A DNA stretch of 64,000 nt from Fidelibacterota bacterium (GCA_002708715.1 PAPB01000039.1:1-64000), one strand, 5' to 3'. Positions 8,287-18,334 are shown, counted from the first letter of the stretch. Numbers and translations are program-made. The notes: generated from the sequence alone by a model not told the origin.

Positions 8287-9873
8287 ATGAAAAAATGGAA
8301 AACATATAACTCTCAATTAGTTAATGGCTCCTATGATTCTATTGTTATCGGTTCTGGTATTGGAGGACTATGTACAGCGGCTCTCCTTAGTATGCAAGGC
8401 CAAAAAGTTTTGGTTTTAGAGAAGCACTTTAAAATTGGTGGTTGGACTCATACTTTTAAAAGAAATAATTATGAGTGGGATGTTGGATTACATTACATAG
8501 GTCAGGTAAATAACACCAATTCAATAGTTAGAAGGTTATTTGATTTGATATCAGAAAGCAAACTAGAATGGTGTCCTATGGATAATAACTATGATAGAAT
8601 AATATTTCCTGATAATGCTTATGACTTTCGTGCACCTAGAACCCAATTTATTGATGACATGATTAATTATTTTCCGAGAGAAGAATCTGCTATTTTATCA
8701 TACATGAAGCTTATGGATGATGTGGTAAGCAGTTCTAGGAATTATTTTAGTCAAAAAGCATTATCTGGATTATTTGATACTGTATCCTATCCATTTATGA
8801 CAAGGAAATTTTTTAAATATTCTGATAAAACAACTCTAGACGTTTTAAACAGTTTAAGTCAGAACAAAGAATTAATTGGTGTGCTTACAGGACAATGGGG
8901 TGACTATGGCTTGCCACCATCAAGAAGTAGTTTTGCGATGCATGCAATGGTAGCACGACATTATTTGGATGGTGCTAGCTATCCTAGTGGAACTTCAAGA
9001 AGGATTGCGGAAACAATTTCAGATGTAATTGAAAAAAATGGTGGAAGTCTTGCGGTAAATGCTGGTGTGAGAGAGATAATTGTTTCTAACCATAGATCAG
9101 TCGGGGTATTAATGGAAAATGGTGATAAAATTGATTCTAGGTATGTTATTAGTGGTGCTGGAGTAGTTAATACGTTTACTAATATGTTAGGAGGGAACAG
9201 CGCGAAGGAAATTTCTGTGGTACAAAAAATGAAAACCATTCAGCAGACTAAGAGTTATGTATGTCTTCATTTGGGACTAAACCAATCAGCAACAGATCTT
9301 AAAATAAAAAATACAAACTTATGGATATATCCAGGATATGATCATGACAATGCAGTTGAAAAATATATTCAAAACCCTGAATCGGAATTCCCAGTTGTAT
9401 ATGTTTCTTTTCCATCTGCAAAAGATGATTCATGGAACGAAAAACATCCCAATACCGCAACAATTGAGGCAATTACTTTAAGTAGAATGAGTTGGTATGA
9501 TAATTGGAATTCATTGAAATGGAAAAAACGTGGCGATACATATGAATATCATAAACAAGAATTATCTAATAGAATTCTTGAGACTGTTCTAAAACATGTA
9601 GATGGCATAGAAAACCATATTGATTATAATGAATTATCAACACCGCTTACTGTTAGGGATTTAGCTAACTATCCTAAAGGTGAAATGTATGGACTAGATC
9701 ATAGCCCCGATCGATTTAGGCAGCGTTGGCTTCGTCCAAATTCAGGAATTAAGAATTTATTTTTTACTGGACAGGATATTACAACAGTTGGTGTTTCGAG
9801 TGCACTTTTTTCTGGTCTCCTTACTGCATCAACGGTATTAAATAAAAATTTATTCGGCTTACTTAAAAAATAA
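8287..9873 (+). CDS. FAD-dependent oxidoreductase of the phytoene desaturase / retinol saturase (RetSat, CrtISO) family
   Basis: The N-terminus contains the dinucleotide-binding motif GSGIGGLCTAALL, then VLVLEKHFKIGGWTHTF and WDVGLHYIG. This arrangement is typical of the CrtI/CrtISO/RetSat amine-oxidase-like flavoproteins. The C-terminal FAD segment FFTGQDITTVGVSSALFSG closes the fold at the expected position for a 528-residue member. Family enzymes saturate, desaturate or isomerise polyene chains such as carotenoids and retinoids. No other carotenoid gene is nearby, so the substrate is open. It lies 60 bases after the CPBP gene and 9 bases before the receptor-like gene, suggesting co-transcription. 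Confidence 0.85.
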   Translation: MKKWKTYNSQLVNGSYDSIVIGSGIGGLCTAALLSMQGQKVLVLEKHFKIGGWTHTFKRNNYEWDVGLHYIGQVNNTNSIVRRLFDLISESKLEWCPMDNNYDRIIFPDNAYDFRAPRTQFIDDMINYFPREESAILSYMKLMDDVVSSSRNYFSQKALSGLFDTVSYPFMTRKFFKYSDKTTLDVLNSLSQNKELIGVLTGQWGDYGLPPSRSSFAMHAMVARHYLDGASYPSGTSRRIAETISDVIEKNGGSLAVNAGVREIIVSNHRSVGVLMENGDKIDSRYVISGAGVVNTFTNMLGGNSAKEISVVQKMKTIQQTKSYVCLHLGLNQSATDLKIKNTNLWIYPGYDHDNAVEKYIQNPESEFPVVYVSFPSAKDDSWNEKHPNTATIEAITLSRMSWYDNWNSLKWKKRGDTYEYHKQELSNRILETVLKHVDGIENHIDYNELSTPLTVRDLANYPKGEMYGLDHSPDRFRQRWLRPNSGIKNLFFTGQDITTVGVSSALFSGLLTASTVLNKNLFGLLKK

Positions 9874-9882
9874 TTTTTTCGA

Positions 9883-11988
9883 TTGAAGCTCTTTATAATT
9901 TTATCACTACATGTATTACTTATCGCAAAAACAAAACCTATTAGAGGCTATATCGTAGGAGAGGATTTAAATGCGATAGAAAACGTAAGAATTACTTCTT
10001 TGCCTTCAAAAACGATTACAAGTACAAAAGCTGAAGGTATCTTTAATTTTTTGATTCCGATTAAGGATAGACAATTAATTATTAGCAAACAAGGCTATCA
10101 TTCTGATACACTAAATGTGATTTTATTTAAAAATAATACACGTTTAATTTTAAAAGAATATATTGTTGATAATCCCCTTGATAATATAAATCAATATATA
10201 ACGTTTATTGTTTCTCGAAGAGATAAAAATTTATTTCATTATCCTCTTGAAAATTTTTATATGAGTGGATACGGAAATTTAAAGTCGATATTATTAGAAA
10301 ATAGTGCAATTACTTTAAAACCTGGATTGGATGGTTTAGAGTCTATTTCACTTAGAGGGATTACGCATCTTGATATGGATATTTTATATGATGGAATCAA
10401 ATTTGATGGATTGGTAAATCCATTAATGAATGCGTCTATAACACCTGAGTTAGCTGTATCTGATCTGGTTATTTCAAAAGGAGGGCACTATAAGCTTACC
10501 GCATCACAAGGCGCAATTAATTTCATCCCTAATATCTCCTATGATAATAAATTTTCATTTAATATTAAAAAAAGTCATATTGATCTGAATTCGAGTTTTG
10601 ACGGATACGCCTCTCTGGGATATAAATATGGTGCAATAAATGGAAGCTGGGCAACCAATGAAATTGCAGTAGCATATGAGGATACAAGCGCACCAGAAGT
10701 GTTCACGCAAATTGATCGAAATGCATATAATATTGCATATACAAACGCAAAGAATTTAGATGTTCGTTTTATGAGTTTTGATAATTTGAAAAATTACTCA
10801 AATCAAAGAACATTTGGTTCATCGTCAGATTCAATTAGAAATAAAATTTTTAAATTTAGTCAGTGGAGTCCTTTGACTGGCTTGATTACAATTTTTGGGT
10901 CATATCAACAAAATCAAGGTCAGAGTTATTTTAATAGTGATACAATCTTGAATGATAATAGTATGACTGGATTTGGAATGTCACTTGAAAAAGATTTTGG
11001 AAACTCAACCTATACATTTTCAACACTCACAAATTTATTAGACATAGATTATATTTTTAACTCTGATAGCATTCTTTCTGATAGGCAAAATTCAATTTTT
11101 TCTGGATCAGCAAAGTATTATTTTACGAAAAAAAGTCGATTTATTTATTTAAAGGATTTCAGTGTTGTTTATACGAAAGAGAGAACAACAGATATGAGGA
11201 AAAAAGAATCACCTTACATATTAAAATCCAATTATTGGGATAATAATAATTTTCAATTAAGAGGTAGCTTTATGAGTGAAAGGTTTCCTAGAATTTCTTT
11301 GTTCTATATAAATATGGGAAATGTTTTTAGAACTCCAAGTGTTGATGAAGTATTAAATAATAGATTACGTATTATAAAATTGAAAAATAAAGTATTACCA
11401 GAGCAAAATACAATGGCTGAAATGGGTTTTGTTTTCAACAGCAAAAAATCATCTAATCAAAGCAATTATCAAATTGAACTTTCCAATTTTTTTCATAATT
11501 ATAAGAATAAGATCCAAAGAGTTTTAGTGTATGGTTCACCATTAAATTATCCATCAAATAGTGGTAATGTTAATATTTATGGATTTAATTGTAGTATCAA
11601 ATATCAACCCAAATATAATTGGATTGATTTTGAGACTATATTCACAAATTATTCTATCCCCGAACTATCATTTTTTTCATTGCAGCCTCGTACGATATTA
11701 AAACATCATACGCATATAAAAACAAAATATTTTAATGTATTACTTATGATGAGAAATGAAGGAGAAAAATATTTTACGCTAAGGAAAAGTAGTGGAATCT
11801 TAGAAGATATTAAATTAGGGTCATCTAATTATCTGAGTGTAATGGTCTATAAAAATATAAATTATAAAATTCTTAATCTAAATTTCAATCTGCTGGGTGA
11901 AAATTTGCAATCCAATAAATTAATTATAAATGAATTGAATATTTATGATAACAAATATTCAATTAATATAAATGTTTCAATAATCTAA
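9883..11988 (+). CDS. TonB-dependent receptor-like outer-membrane protein
   Basis: The start is a TTG at 9883 giving a signal peptide (MKLFIILSLHVLLIAK). A carboxypeptidase-regulatory-like beta-sandwich follows (about 20-95, with KGYHSDTLNV-type ending), as in SusC-like receptors of the FCB group. Residues about 125-210 resemble a plug domain (SISLRGITHLDMDILYDGIK; VISKGGHY). The rest is a beta-barrel of alternating hydrophobic strands. At 701 residues it is on the short side, and I see no clear TonB box. The C-terminus (INVSII) lacks the usual terminal aromatic residue. Ligand unknown; the position after the polyene oxidoreductase hints at a hydrophobic ligand, which is speculation. Confidence 0.75.
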   Translation: MKLFIILSLHVLLIAKTKPIRGYIVGEDLNAIENVRITSLPSKTITSTKAEGIFNFLIPIKDRQLIISKQGYHSDTLNVILFKNNTRLILKEYIVDNPLDNINQYITFIVSRRDKNLFHYPLENFYMSGYGNLKSILLENSAITLKPGLDGLESISLRGITHLDMDILYDGIKFDGLVNPLMNASITPELAVSDLVISKGGHYKLTASQGAINFIPNISYDNKFSFNIKKSHIDLNSSFDGYASLGYKYGAINGSWATNEIAVAYEDTSAPEVFTQIDRNAYNIAYTNAKNLDVRFMSFDNLKNYSNQRTFGSSSDSIRNKIFKFSQWSPLTGLITIFGSYQQNQGQSYFNSDTILNDNSMTGFGMSLEKDFGNSTYTFSTLTNLLDIDYIFNSDSILSDRQNSIFSGSAKYYFTKKSRFIYLKDFSVVYTKERTTDMRKKESPYILKSNYWDNNNFQLRGSFMSERFPRISLFYINMGNVFRTPSVDEVLNNRLRIIKLKNKVLPEQNTMAEMGFVFNSKKSSNQSNYQIELSNFFHNYKNKIQRVLVYGSPLNYPSNSGNVNIYGFNCSIKYQPKYNWIDFETIFTNYSIPELSFFSLQPRTILKHHTHIKTKYFNVLLMMRNEGEKYFTLRKSSGILEDIKLGSSNYLSVMVYKNINYKILNLNFNLLGENLQSNKLIINELNIYDNKYSININVSII

Positions 11989-12103
11989 AATATGTAAAAA
12001 ATGTAATTCTTTTTTAAAATAATTGAATTTGGATATTTTAATAAGCATGAGTTATTATAATTTCACGCTCTTTAATTCATCAAATTTACGGAGTTTTAAT
12101 ATT

Positions 12104-12430
12104 ATGTCAGAAAATGTATATGAATTTACAGACCAGAATTTTGATACTGATGTTCACGATTCAACGCAACCAGTTTTAATTGACTTTTGGGCCGAATGGT
12201 GTGGCCCATGTAAGGCAATTGCTCCAGTTATTGAAGAAATTGCAAGTGAATATAAAGACAAAGTGAAGGTTGGTAAGGTCGATGTAGATCAAAATCAAAA
12301 TATAGCTATGAAATATGGAGTGAGGAGTATTCCCACACTTTTATTAATACAAAATGGCAAAGTAGTTAATCAGATTGTTGGTGCAGTTCCAAAAACAAAT
12401 ATTACAGATATTTTAGATAAAATTATTTAA
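12104..12430 (+). CDS. trxA: Thioredoxin
   Basis: The ATG at 12104 follows a CGGAG ribosome-binding site (12089-12093) and gives a 108-residue protein, the standard length. An upstream TTG at 12023 would only add a non-conserved tail. The active site is WCGPC (C33, C36) in IDFWAEWCGPCK, and the cis-proline lies in RSIPTLLL. It reduces protein disulfides in the cytoplasm and is itself reduced by thioredoxin reductase, encoded 19 bases downstream. A TATAAT at 12056-12061 in the upstream gap could be its -10 element. Confidence 0.97.
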   Translation: MSENVYEFTDQNFDTDVHDSTQPVLIDFWAEWCGPCKAIAPVIEEIASEYKDKVKVGKVDVDQNQNIAMKYGVRSIPTLLLIQNGKVVNQIVGAVPKTNITDILDKII

Positions 12431-12449
12431 TGTAACGATATAATTGTCA

Positions 12450-13370
12450 ATGAAACATAAAGTGATAATAATTGGCTCAGGTCCTGCAGGACTTACTGCA
12501 GCTATATATAGCGCAAGGGCAAACTTAAAACCTTTAGTGTTTGAAGGTTCTCAGCCAGGTGGACAGTTAACTATTACAACAGATGTTGAAAATTATCCAG
12601 GCTTTCCTAATGGTATCATGGGTCCAGAGATGATGGATGATTTTAGAAAACAAGCACAAAAGTTTGGTGCGGAATGTTTATTCCAAACGGTTGATAAGGT
12701 TGATTTAACTAAACAACCTTTTACAGTTTGGGCAAATAAAGAAAAATATTTTTCAGATACTATAATTATATCTACAGGTGCTTCTGCAAAATTACTTGGA
12801 TTGGAATCAGAAAAAAAACTAATGGGCAATGGTGTCTCTGCCTGTGCTACATGCGATGGCTTTTTCTTTAAGGATAAGAAAGTAGTGGTGGTTGGTGGCG
12901 GAGATTCTGCAATGGAAGAGGCTACCTTTCTTACTAAGTTTGCTTCAGAAGTTGTAATCATCCATCGAAGAGAAGAATTTAGAGCATCAAAAATCATGTT
13001 ACAAAGAGCAATGGAAAATTCAAAAATATCAATAAAATATAATACGATTGTAAAAGATATCCTTGGTACTGAAAAAAATGGTGTTGAATTTATTGAGATC
13101 GAAAATGTTTTAACAAATGGTATTAGCCAACTTAAATGTGATGGTGTTTTTATGGCAATAGGACACACTCCTAATACAAAACTTTTTAATGGAAAATTAA
13201 ATCTTGATAGTAAAGGATATATAATAACTAAACCAGGTTCAAGTTATACTAATATAGAGGGTGTTTTTGCTTGTGGAGATGTCCAGGATAGTATTTATAA
13301 ACAAGCGGTTACTGCTGCAGGCTCAGGTTGTATGGCTGCAATTGATGCAGAAAGGTGGTTGGAAACTTAG
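12450..13370 (+). CDS. trxB: Thioredoxin reductase (NADPH)
   Basis: The ATG at 12450 is preferred over the in-frame TTG two codons upstream. The 306-residue protein has the FAD motif IIGSGPAGLTAAIY near the N-terminus, the redox-active CATC (C132, C135), the NADPH motif VVVGGGDSAMEEA with the HRRE segment after it, and the C-terminal FAD motif GVFACGDVQD. It transfers electrons from NADPH to thioredoxin, whose gene immediately precedes it. The layout is the low-molecular-weight bacterial type. Confidence 0.97.
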   Translation: MKHKVIIIGSGPAGLTAAIYSARANLKPLVFEGSQPGGQLTITTDVENYPGFPNGIMGPEMMDDFRKQAQKFGAECLFQTVDKVDLTKQPFTVWANKEKYFSDTIIISTGASAKLLGLESEKKLMGNGVSACATCDGFFFKDKKVVVVGGGDSAMEEATFLTKFASEVVIIHRREEFRASKIMLQRAMENSKISIKYNTIVKDILGTEKNGVEFIEIENVLTNGISQLKCDGVFMAIGHTPNTKLFNGKLNLDSKGYIITKPGSSYTNIEGVFACGDVQDSIYKQAVTAAGSGCMAAIDAERWLET

Positions 13371-13436
13371 ATAGTTAGATCTCATAATGATGCTTCTTTA
13401 AGGAAGAAAAATAATTGATTCGAAAAGGATTAGATA

Positions 13437-14177
13437 ATGGTAAAAACGAAAAGATTAATATTTAAAATGAATGATTTGAAAAAGGATTATGGTCAAAATA
13501 ATATTTTAAAAGTTAAGAAACTCGAAATTCATCCTGGTACTATTTATGGAATTGTAGGTACGATTGGAAGTGGAAAAACTACCTTATTAAATCTTTTGGC
13601 AGGGCATGATAAAGAATCAAGCGGTACATTGCTTTATGATGGGAATTCTTATAAGAAAAACTGGCTAGGGAATATTAAAAAAAACGATAATATTTTCAGC
13701 ACAAATGATCCAATCCACAATGGAATTGGAAAAACAATTGCCAACTATATATCATATAAATTTCCAAAGAAAAAGAATTTAATTGAGAACAGATATTTTA
13801 AAAAAAGTAGATTTAAAAACTTATTGTCAAGAAAAATTAATGATATATCTCCTGGCGAATTAAATTGGTTAGGGATGATTCTCGCTTGCGAATGTGATCC
13901 TAGAGTTTTATTAATTGATGATTATGGAATATATTTTAATGCCTCTATGGAGCAGGAATTTAGAAACCAAGTTATAAAAATGAATCGTTCACTTGGAACG
14001 ACTGTTATCCTTGCTGCACCTTCAGAAATATATTTAAAACACTTTGTATCTGTTTTGATATTTTTAGATCATGGACATATTTCTAGAATTCGAACAGGAT
14101 ACTCAAAAAATTCAAAAAAAGATCAAGGTCGGAAAAAATATAATACAAAAAAACATAAACGAAATAATAAAAGATAA
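13437..14177 (+). CDS. Degenerate ABC-type ATPase, probably catalytically impaired
   Basis: The fold is that of an ABC nucleotide-binding domain and Walker A is intact (GTIGSGKTT, K47). Other catalytic elements have drifted. The signature motif reads ISPGEL instead of LSGGQ. Walker B is LLIDD, with Asp162 where the catalytic Glu belongs. The switch His region reads ILAAPSE without His, and I see no clear Q-loop Gln (NIFSTND). The tail after residue 220 is very basic. An AAGGA site precedes the ATG. No permease gene is adjacent. The 3' end overlaps the possible start of the propeller gene. It could be a regulatory or structural ATP-binding protein. Confidence 0.7.
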   Translation: MVKTKRLIFKMNDLKKDYGQNNILKVKKLEIHPGTIYGIVGTIGSGKTTLLNLLAGHDKESSGTLLYDGNSYKKNWLGNIKKNDNIFSTNDPIHNGIGKTIANYISYKFPKKKNLIENRYFKKSRFKNLLSRKINDISPGELNWLGMILACECDPRVLLIDDYGIYFNASMEQEFRNQVIKMNRSLGTTVILAAPSEIYLKHFVSVLIFLDHGHISRIRTGYSKNSKKDQGRKKYNTKKHKRNNKR

Positions 14178-15849
14178 TAATAGTATTATTATTCCTCTTA
14201 TTAATTTAAAAAATATATATAATCTAAACTATAAACTGGTTTTTATATCCTTTACTGTATCTGTTTCTATATTAGACTCTCAACCTGATTCAAATTTTGA
14301 TCCATTTGATTGGGTATTATATAAAGGTAGTGGCCCAATAAAATCGATTTCTGAAGGTTTTACATATATTTATTTAGGTACTGAAAGAGGAGGCGTCAAA
14401 AGGTTCAACATGTTTGGAAATTATTTTGATGATCCTATTACTACTGCTCAAGGATTGGAAAGTAATGAGATTACAGCAATCCATTTTGATAAAAGTACGG
14501 GTTTTATTTGGGTCTCATCATTAGATCATATCCAATATTCATTTTCAAGGGAAGGTGATTGGTATCCAATCTCTTTAAAATCTATTGGACTTTCGAATTC
14601 TGATAAAATAACCCAGATCGGTTCTTCGAGTGACTATATTTGGTTAAAAGCGCGATCCTCTTATGTCAAATTAGACCATTCTTCAGGTATTTTAATTGGA
14701 ATTTATCCATACCCTGATGATATAAATATTATATGGAGCAGTGAGAAGTATAAAGGCCAGAATGATATAAAAGATATTATTTCTCAATATACAATATTAG
14801 ATGGATGGATCATTAATGGTGATGAGCTTATTAATAGAATTGGTAGAAGAGTGCAAATATCTAGTGGTTTAATTAGTCAACATGGAGATGTTTATTTAGG
14901 TTCGGAAGATGGAACTATTTTTCATGGTACAAAAACAATGGAAACTTTTTCACCAATTTTCTCTGATATTTTCAATACAGATGTCTCAGCATTATATAAT
15001 CAGGGAAATTATTTATGGATAGGAAGTCAAAATTTTATTCAAGCAAAAGGGATTTCAAAACTAGATATGAGTAATCTAGAATCCTTTCATTATCTTTTTG
15101 AAGAAACAATAAATATGTATCCAACTCCGATTTATTCTTTATACCATACTGGAAAAGAATTGTATGCAGGAGGTAATGATTTAGTTCTTTATTATAATAG
15201 TAATAAGGGATATTGGAGGACTTTAGATGAATCTCAAGGAGTCCCTGGTGGAATTGTATGGGATTTATGTGCTACTGATTTTCATTTATGGATAGGCTCT
15301 TCCAAAGGGATTAAAAGGATGGATATTGGTTCAAATTTTTCTGATCAGATTGGTATTGAGCAATATTTTGATCAAATACCTGTTTATGATATTGAGAATA
15401 TTGAAAATGAAATATGGATTGGTGCAAGTTCAGGTTTATTTATTTATTCTTATGATAATCCTAAGCTAATGCGAGCTACTGATTTTAAAAACAAGCGAAT
15501 TATAAGAAATTTCAATAAGATTACATCTATAAAACGTTTTAATAATGATGTATATGTTGCTGGTAGGATGGGAATAGCAAAATTTAATATAGATGAGAAA
15601 GAATGGGATAATCTCGTATTACCTGGTATATATAGAAATGAAATTGTCCAATCAATGGCTATTAATGAAAAATTTATTTTTTTAGGTACACGTGAGGGTC
15701 TTACCAGAATAAACAAACGCACTGGATTAGTAAGAGATTATAATTATAATTTTATAGGTGGAATAAATGATATATTTTTAGAGGAAAGTTTGATATGGTT
15801 AGGAACGACAAATGGTTTGGTAAAGTTTAAATGGAAAAAAGATTTATGA
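14071..15849 (+). CDS. Beta-propeller protein with two-component-regulator-propeller-type repeats
   Basis: Repeats of the form (I/L)W(I/L)G(S/A/T)xxG(L/I) recur through the protein (for example LWIGSSKGIK, IWIGASSGLF, IWLGTTNGLV). These are typical of the periplasmic Reg_prop sensor propellers, but no kinase or response-regulator domain follows. The start is uncertain. The only in-frame ATG (14071) lies 107 bases inside the ABC-type gene and has no ribosome-binding site, while the apparent signal sequence (KLVFISFTVSVSILDS) begins only at about 14232. A non-ATG start near 14180-14235 or translational coupling is possible. It ends overlapping the GWxTD gene. Confidence 0.7.
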   Translation: MDIFLEFEQDTQKIQKKIKVGKNIIQKNINEIIKDNNSIIIPLINLKNIYNLNYKLVFISFTVSVSILDSQPDSNFDPFDWVLYKGSGPIKSISEGFTYIYLGTERGGVKRFNMFGNYFDDPITTAQGLESNEITAIHFDKSTGFIWVSSLDHIQYSFSREGDWYPISLKSIGLSNSDKITQIGSSSDYIWLKARSSYVKLDHSSGILIGIYPYPDDINIIWSSEKYKGQNDIKDIISQYTILDGWIINGDELINRIGRRVQISSGLISQHGDVYLGSEDGTIFHGTKTMETFSPIFSDIFNTDVSALYNQGNYLWIGSQNFIQAKGISKLDMSNLESFHYLFEETINMYPTPIYSLYHTGKELYAGGNDLVLYYNSNKGYWRTLDESQGVPGGIVWDLCATDFHLWIGSSKGIKRMDIGSNFSDQIGIEQYFDQIPVYDIENIENEIWIGASSGLFIYSYDNPKLMRATDFKNKRIIRNFNKITSIKRFNNDVYVAGRMGIAKFNIDEKEWDNLVLPGIYRNEIVQSMAINEKFIFLGTREGLTRINKRTGLVRDYNYNFIGGINDIFLEESLIWLGTTNGLVKFKWKKDL

Positions 15850-17105
15850 AAAACCTATTAATTTTATTTTTCTTATTTGTTATTATTAATGAATATATAG
15901 TTGCTCAATTTGTATCTCGAGACTCAAAAAACAGAGCTAGAATTAATAATTTTAATATATCACCTTTTATTGTTGCTAAAGATCAAGATTCTATAAAAAT
16001 AATTACATTTTTAGAATTTCCGTATTCAACTTTGCAATTTATAAAAAAAGAAAATAGATATATTGCATCATATCAAGCCTCTATTGGTCTTGGAATAAAA
16101 GGTGAATTACAAAGAGAGCATAAAGATTGGGTTGACTCTATTGTGGTTGATGATTATGCTGATTCAAAGGCTACATATAAGAGCCGTAAACACTTTTATA
16201 CATTTGTAGTATCTAAAGATTATAATTATCACATAACTGGGGAATTACAAGATTTAGACACAAGAAAAAAAGGGACTAATAAAAAAGATGTGGTTTTAAA
16301 TATAAATAATGATAATCCTATATTGTTAAAACCAAATTTTTTAATGGATTTAAGTGGTGATTGGGGTTTCGAAAATGGGAAAATACCTACTCATGGGAAA
16401 AAGGTAAGTGAATTAGGTAGAGGTATTGATTTAAATCTTAGTGGATTTATTGATCATGGGGCTTTTCAAATCGAAATATTTATAACTAATACATTTAGTA
16501 ATGATTCATTAATAATAAAAGATGAATATCAAGGTGAGCAAGGCTATTTTATCCAAAATATTTTTATTCCAGCAAATATAATAAATGGCATAAAAAATGA
16601 TTTCACTATTAAGATTAGTCAAAATTCTAGAACAGATAAAAAAAACATCACTTTTTCTATTTTAAAAGCTGGAATATCTAGGCATGTTGAAAATATTGAT
16701 ATAGCATTAAAACAAATGAGATATATTTTACATGATAAGAAAAATTTTATGCCTGATAAATCAAAGAAAAAAGATAAAGAAAAATTATTTTATGCACTTT
16801 GGAAGGACTTTGACCCAACTCCAGGCACTGACCACAATGAACTCATGGAAGAATATTATAGACGTGTAGCATACGCAAATGAAAACTTTGATGGTTGGCA
16901 GCCTGGGTGGGAGACTGATCGAGGCATGATATATATATTATTTGGGCCGCCTGATGAAATAAAGCGGACTAACCCATCAATGTCTAGCTCTGCGTTATAT
17001 CAGGTTTGGAGTTATTACAAGGTAAATAAACAGTTCGTCTTTAAAGATCAAAATGGTTTTGGAGACTATAGACTTAATAATCCATTAAATTATTTGGATA
17101 TGTGA
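15846..17105 (+). CDS. GWxTD domain-containing secreted protein
   Basis: The start is taken at the ATG at 15846, which overlaps the stop of the propeller gene as ATGA and follows a GGAAAA-rich site; an in-frame ATG at 15831 would extend the N-terminus by five residues. A signal peptide (LLILFFLFVIINEYIVAQ) leads the protein. The C-terminal domain contains GWETDRGMIYILFGPPDEI, the GWxTD motif that names a domain common in Bacteroidetes/Chlorobi-group and related genomes. Its biochemical role is not established. Its place directly before mreB suggests, but does not show, an envelope role. Confidence 0.85.
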   Translation: MKNLLILFFLFVIINEYIVAQFVSRDSKNRARINNFNISPFIVAKDQDSIKIITFLEFPYSTLQFIKKENRYIASYQASIGLGIKGELQREHKDWVDSIVVDDYADSKATYKSRKHFYTFVVSKDYNYHITGELQDLDTRKKGTNKKDVVLNINNDNPILLKPNFLMDLSGDWGFENGKIPTHGKKVSELGRGIDLNLSGFIDHGAFQIEIFITNTFSNDSLIIKDEYQGEQGYFIQNIFIPANIINGIKNDFTIKISQNSRTDKKNITFSILKAGISRHVENIDIALKQMRYILHDKKNFMPDKSKKKDKEKLFYALWKDFDPTPGTDHNELMEEYYRRVAYANENFDGWQPGWETDRGMIYILFGPPDEIKRTNPSMSSSALYQVWSYYKVNKQFVFKDQNGFGDYRLNNPLNYLDM

Positions 17106-17302
17106 ATATTTATATAATATTAAAATTTAATAAATAGTATTATGACTTTATTGCAATGATATAAAATAAAGTTTAGTATTTAATAATTTATTAATTAAGG
17201 ATTTAGGTATAAGAGATTTAATAAAAATAAAATGTCTGGTTAGATGTAACCTAATTTCTTTGTAAGTTTAAAATAATAAATTCAAATTTTATAGTTATAT
17301 AT

Positions 17303-18328
17303 ATGAAATCAATCTCATTCCCAAGCTTTGTTAACTGGATATCTGGTGATGTTGCTATTGATCTAGGCACTGCTAATACTCTAATTTGGATGAAAGGTCG
17401 AGGTATAGTAGTAAATGAGCCTTCTATTGTTACAAGAAATGTACATGATGATAGTATAGTAGCAGTTGGAGAAGAGGCAAAAGCTATGCTTGGAAAAACG
17501 CACAGAGAACTTGAGACTATTCGTCCACTGCAAGATGGTGTTATTGCTGATTTTAGAATGACAGATGGAATGTTACAGGGTTTTATTCGTAAAATTAATT
17601 TAAATCGTTTATCGCGTCCCCGTATGGTTATTTGTGTTCCCTCCGGAGTCACAGAAGTAGAAAGAAGAGCGGTCAAAGATTCTGGTGAACGTGCAAATGC
17701 TAGGGAAGTATATTTAATAGAAGAGCCTGTCGCAGCTGCTATAGGTATAGGTTTAGATATAAGCAAGCCAATAGGAAATATTATTGTTGATATTGGAGGT
17801 GGAACAACAGAAATAGCTGTTATCTCCCTTAATGGTGTGGTGACTAAAGAAACAATAAGAATAGCTGGAGATGAAATGGATGAGGCCGTACTACAATGGT
17901 TTAGAAACGAGCATAAGTTAGAAATTGGTTTAGGTATGAGTGAAAAAATTAAAAAGACAGTTGGCTCTGCAATGAAAATGAAATCAGCAGATATTGCGGT
18001 TAAAGGTCGAGATCTTGTTTCTGGTATACCTAAAACAATTGAAGTCTCATCAGATGAAGTTAGACTCGCACTTAAAGATCCTGTTAATCAAATTGTTGAA
18101 GCTGTAAAAAGATGTCTTGAGCAGACACCTCCTGAACTTGCAGCTGATATTTTAGAACGTGGTATCATCCTTGCAGGAGGTGGTAGTCTTTTAAAAGGTA
18201 TTGATCAAATAATTAGAGAACGTACTAATGTGCCAGTAAATGTTTCAGAAGATCCTCTTTTATCTGTTGTTAAAGGTACTGGCATGGTTTTGGAAAATTT
18301 AAAAAAATACGAAGCTGTTTTACTCTAG
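17303..18328 (+). CDS. mreB: Rod shape-determining protein MreB
   Basis: This is a 341-residue actin-like ATPase with the expected motifs: phosphate 1 (AIDLGTANTLIW), connect and phosphate 2 (IVDIGGGTTEIAVISL) and the adenosine motif (GIILAGGGSLLKG). MreB polymers at the inner membrane organise lateral wall synthesis with MreC, MreD, RodA and PBP2, all encoded directly downstream. The 197-base upstream gap is the largest in this part of the window and probably holds the cluster promoter (TTGCAA at 17151-17156 is a possible -35). No ribosome-binding site is obvious before the ATG. Confidence 0.97.
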   Translation: MKSISFPSFVNWISGDVAIDLGTANTLIWMKGRGIVVNEPSIVTRNVHDDSIVAVGEEAKAMLGKTHRELETIRPLQDGVIADFRMTDGMLQGFIRKINLNRLSRPRMVICVPSGVTEVERRAVKDSGERANAREVYLIEEPVAAAIGIGLDISKPIGNIIVDIGGGTTEIAVISLNGVVTKETIRIAGDEMDEAVLQWFRNEHKLEIGLGMSEKIKKTVGSAMKMKSADIAVKGRDLVSGIPKTIEVSSDEVRLALKDPVNQIVEAVKRCLEQTPPELAADILERGIILAGGGSLLKGIDQIIRERTNVPVNVSEDPLLSVVKGTGMVLENLKKYEAVLL

Positions 18329-18334
18329 GAGTTT

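Noticed and set aside
12593-13168. A 191-codon minus-strand open frame opposite trxB.
   Set aside because: trxB is clearly conserved with all motifs on the + strand. The antisense protein has no recognisable features and no ribosome-binding site.
17251-17766. A 171-codon minus-strand open frame opposite mreB.
   Set aside because: It is the shadow of a conserved + strand gene with composition-driven Ser/Ile content and no known motif.
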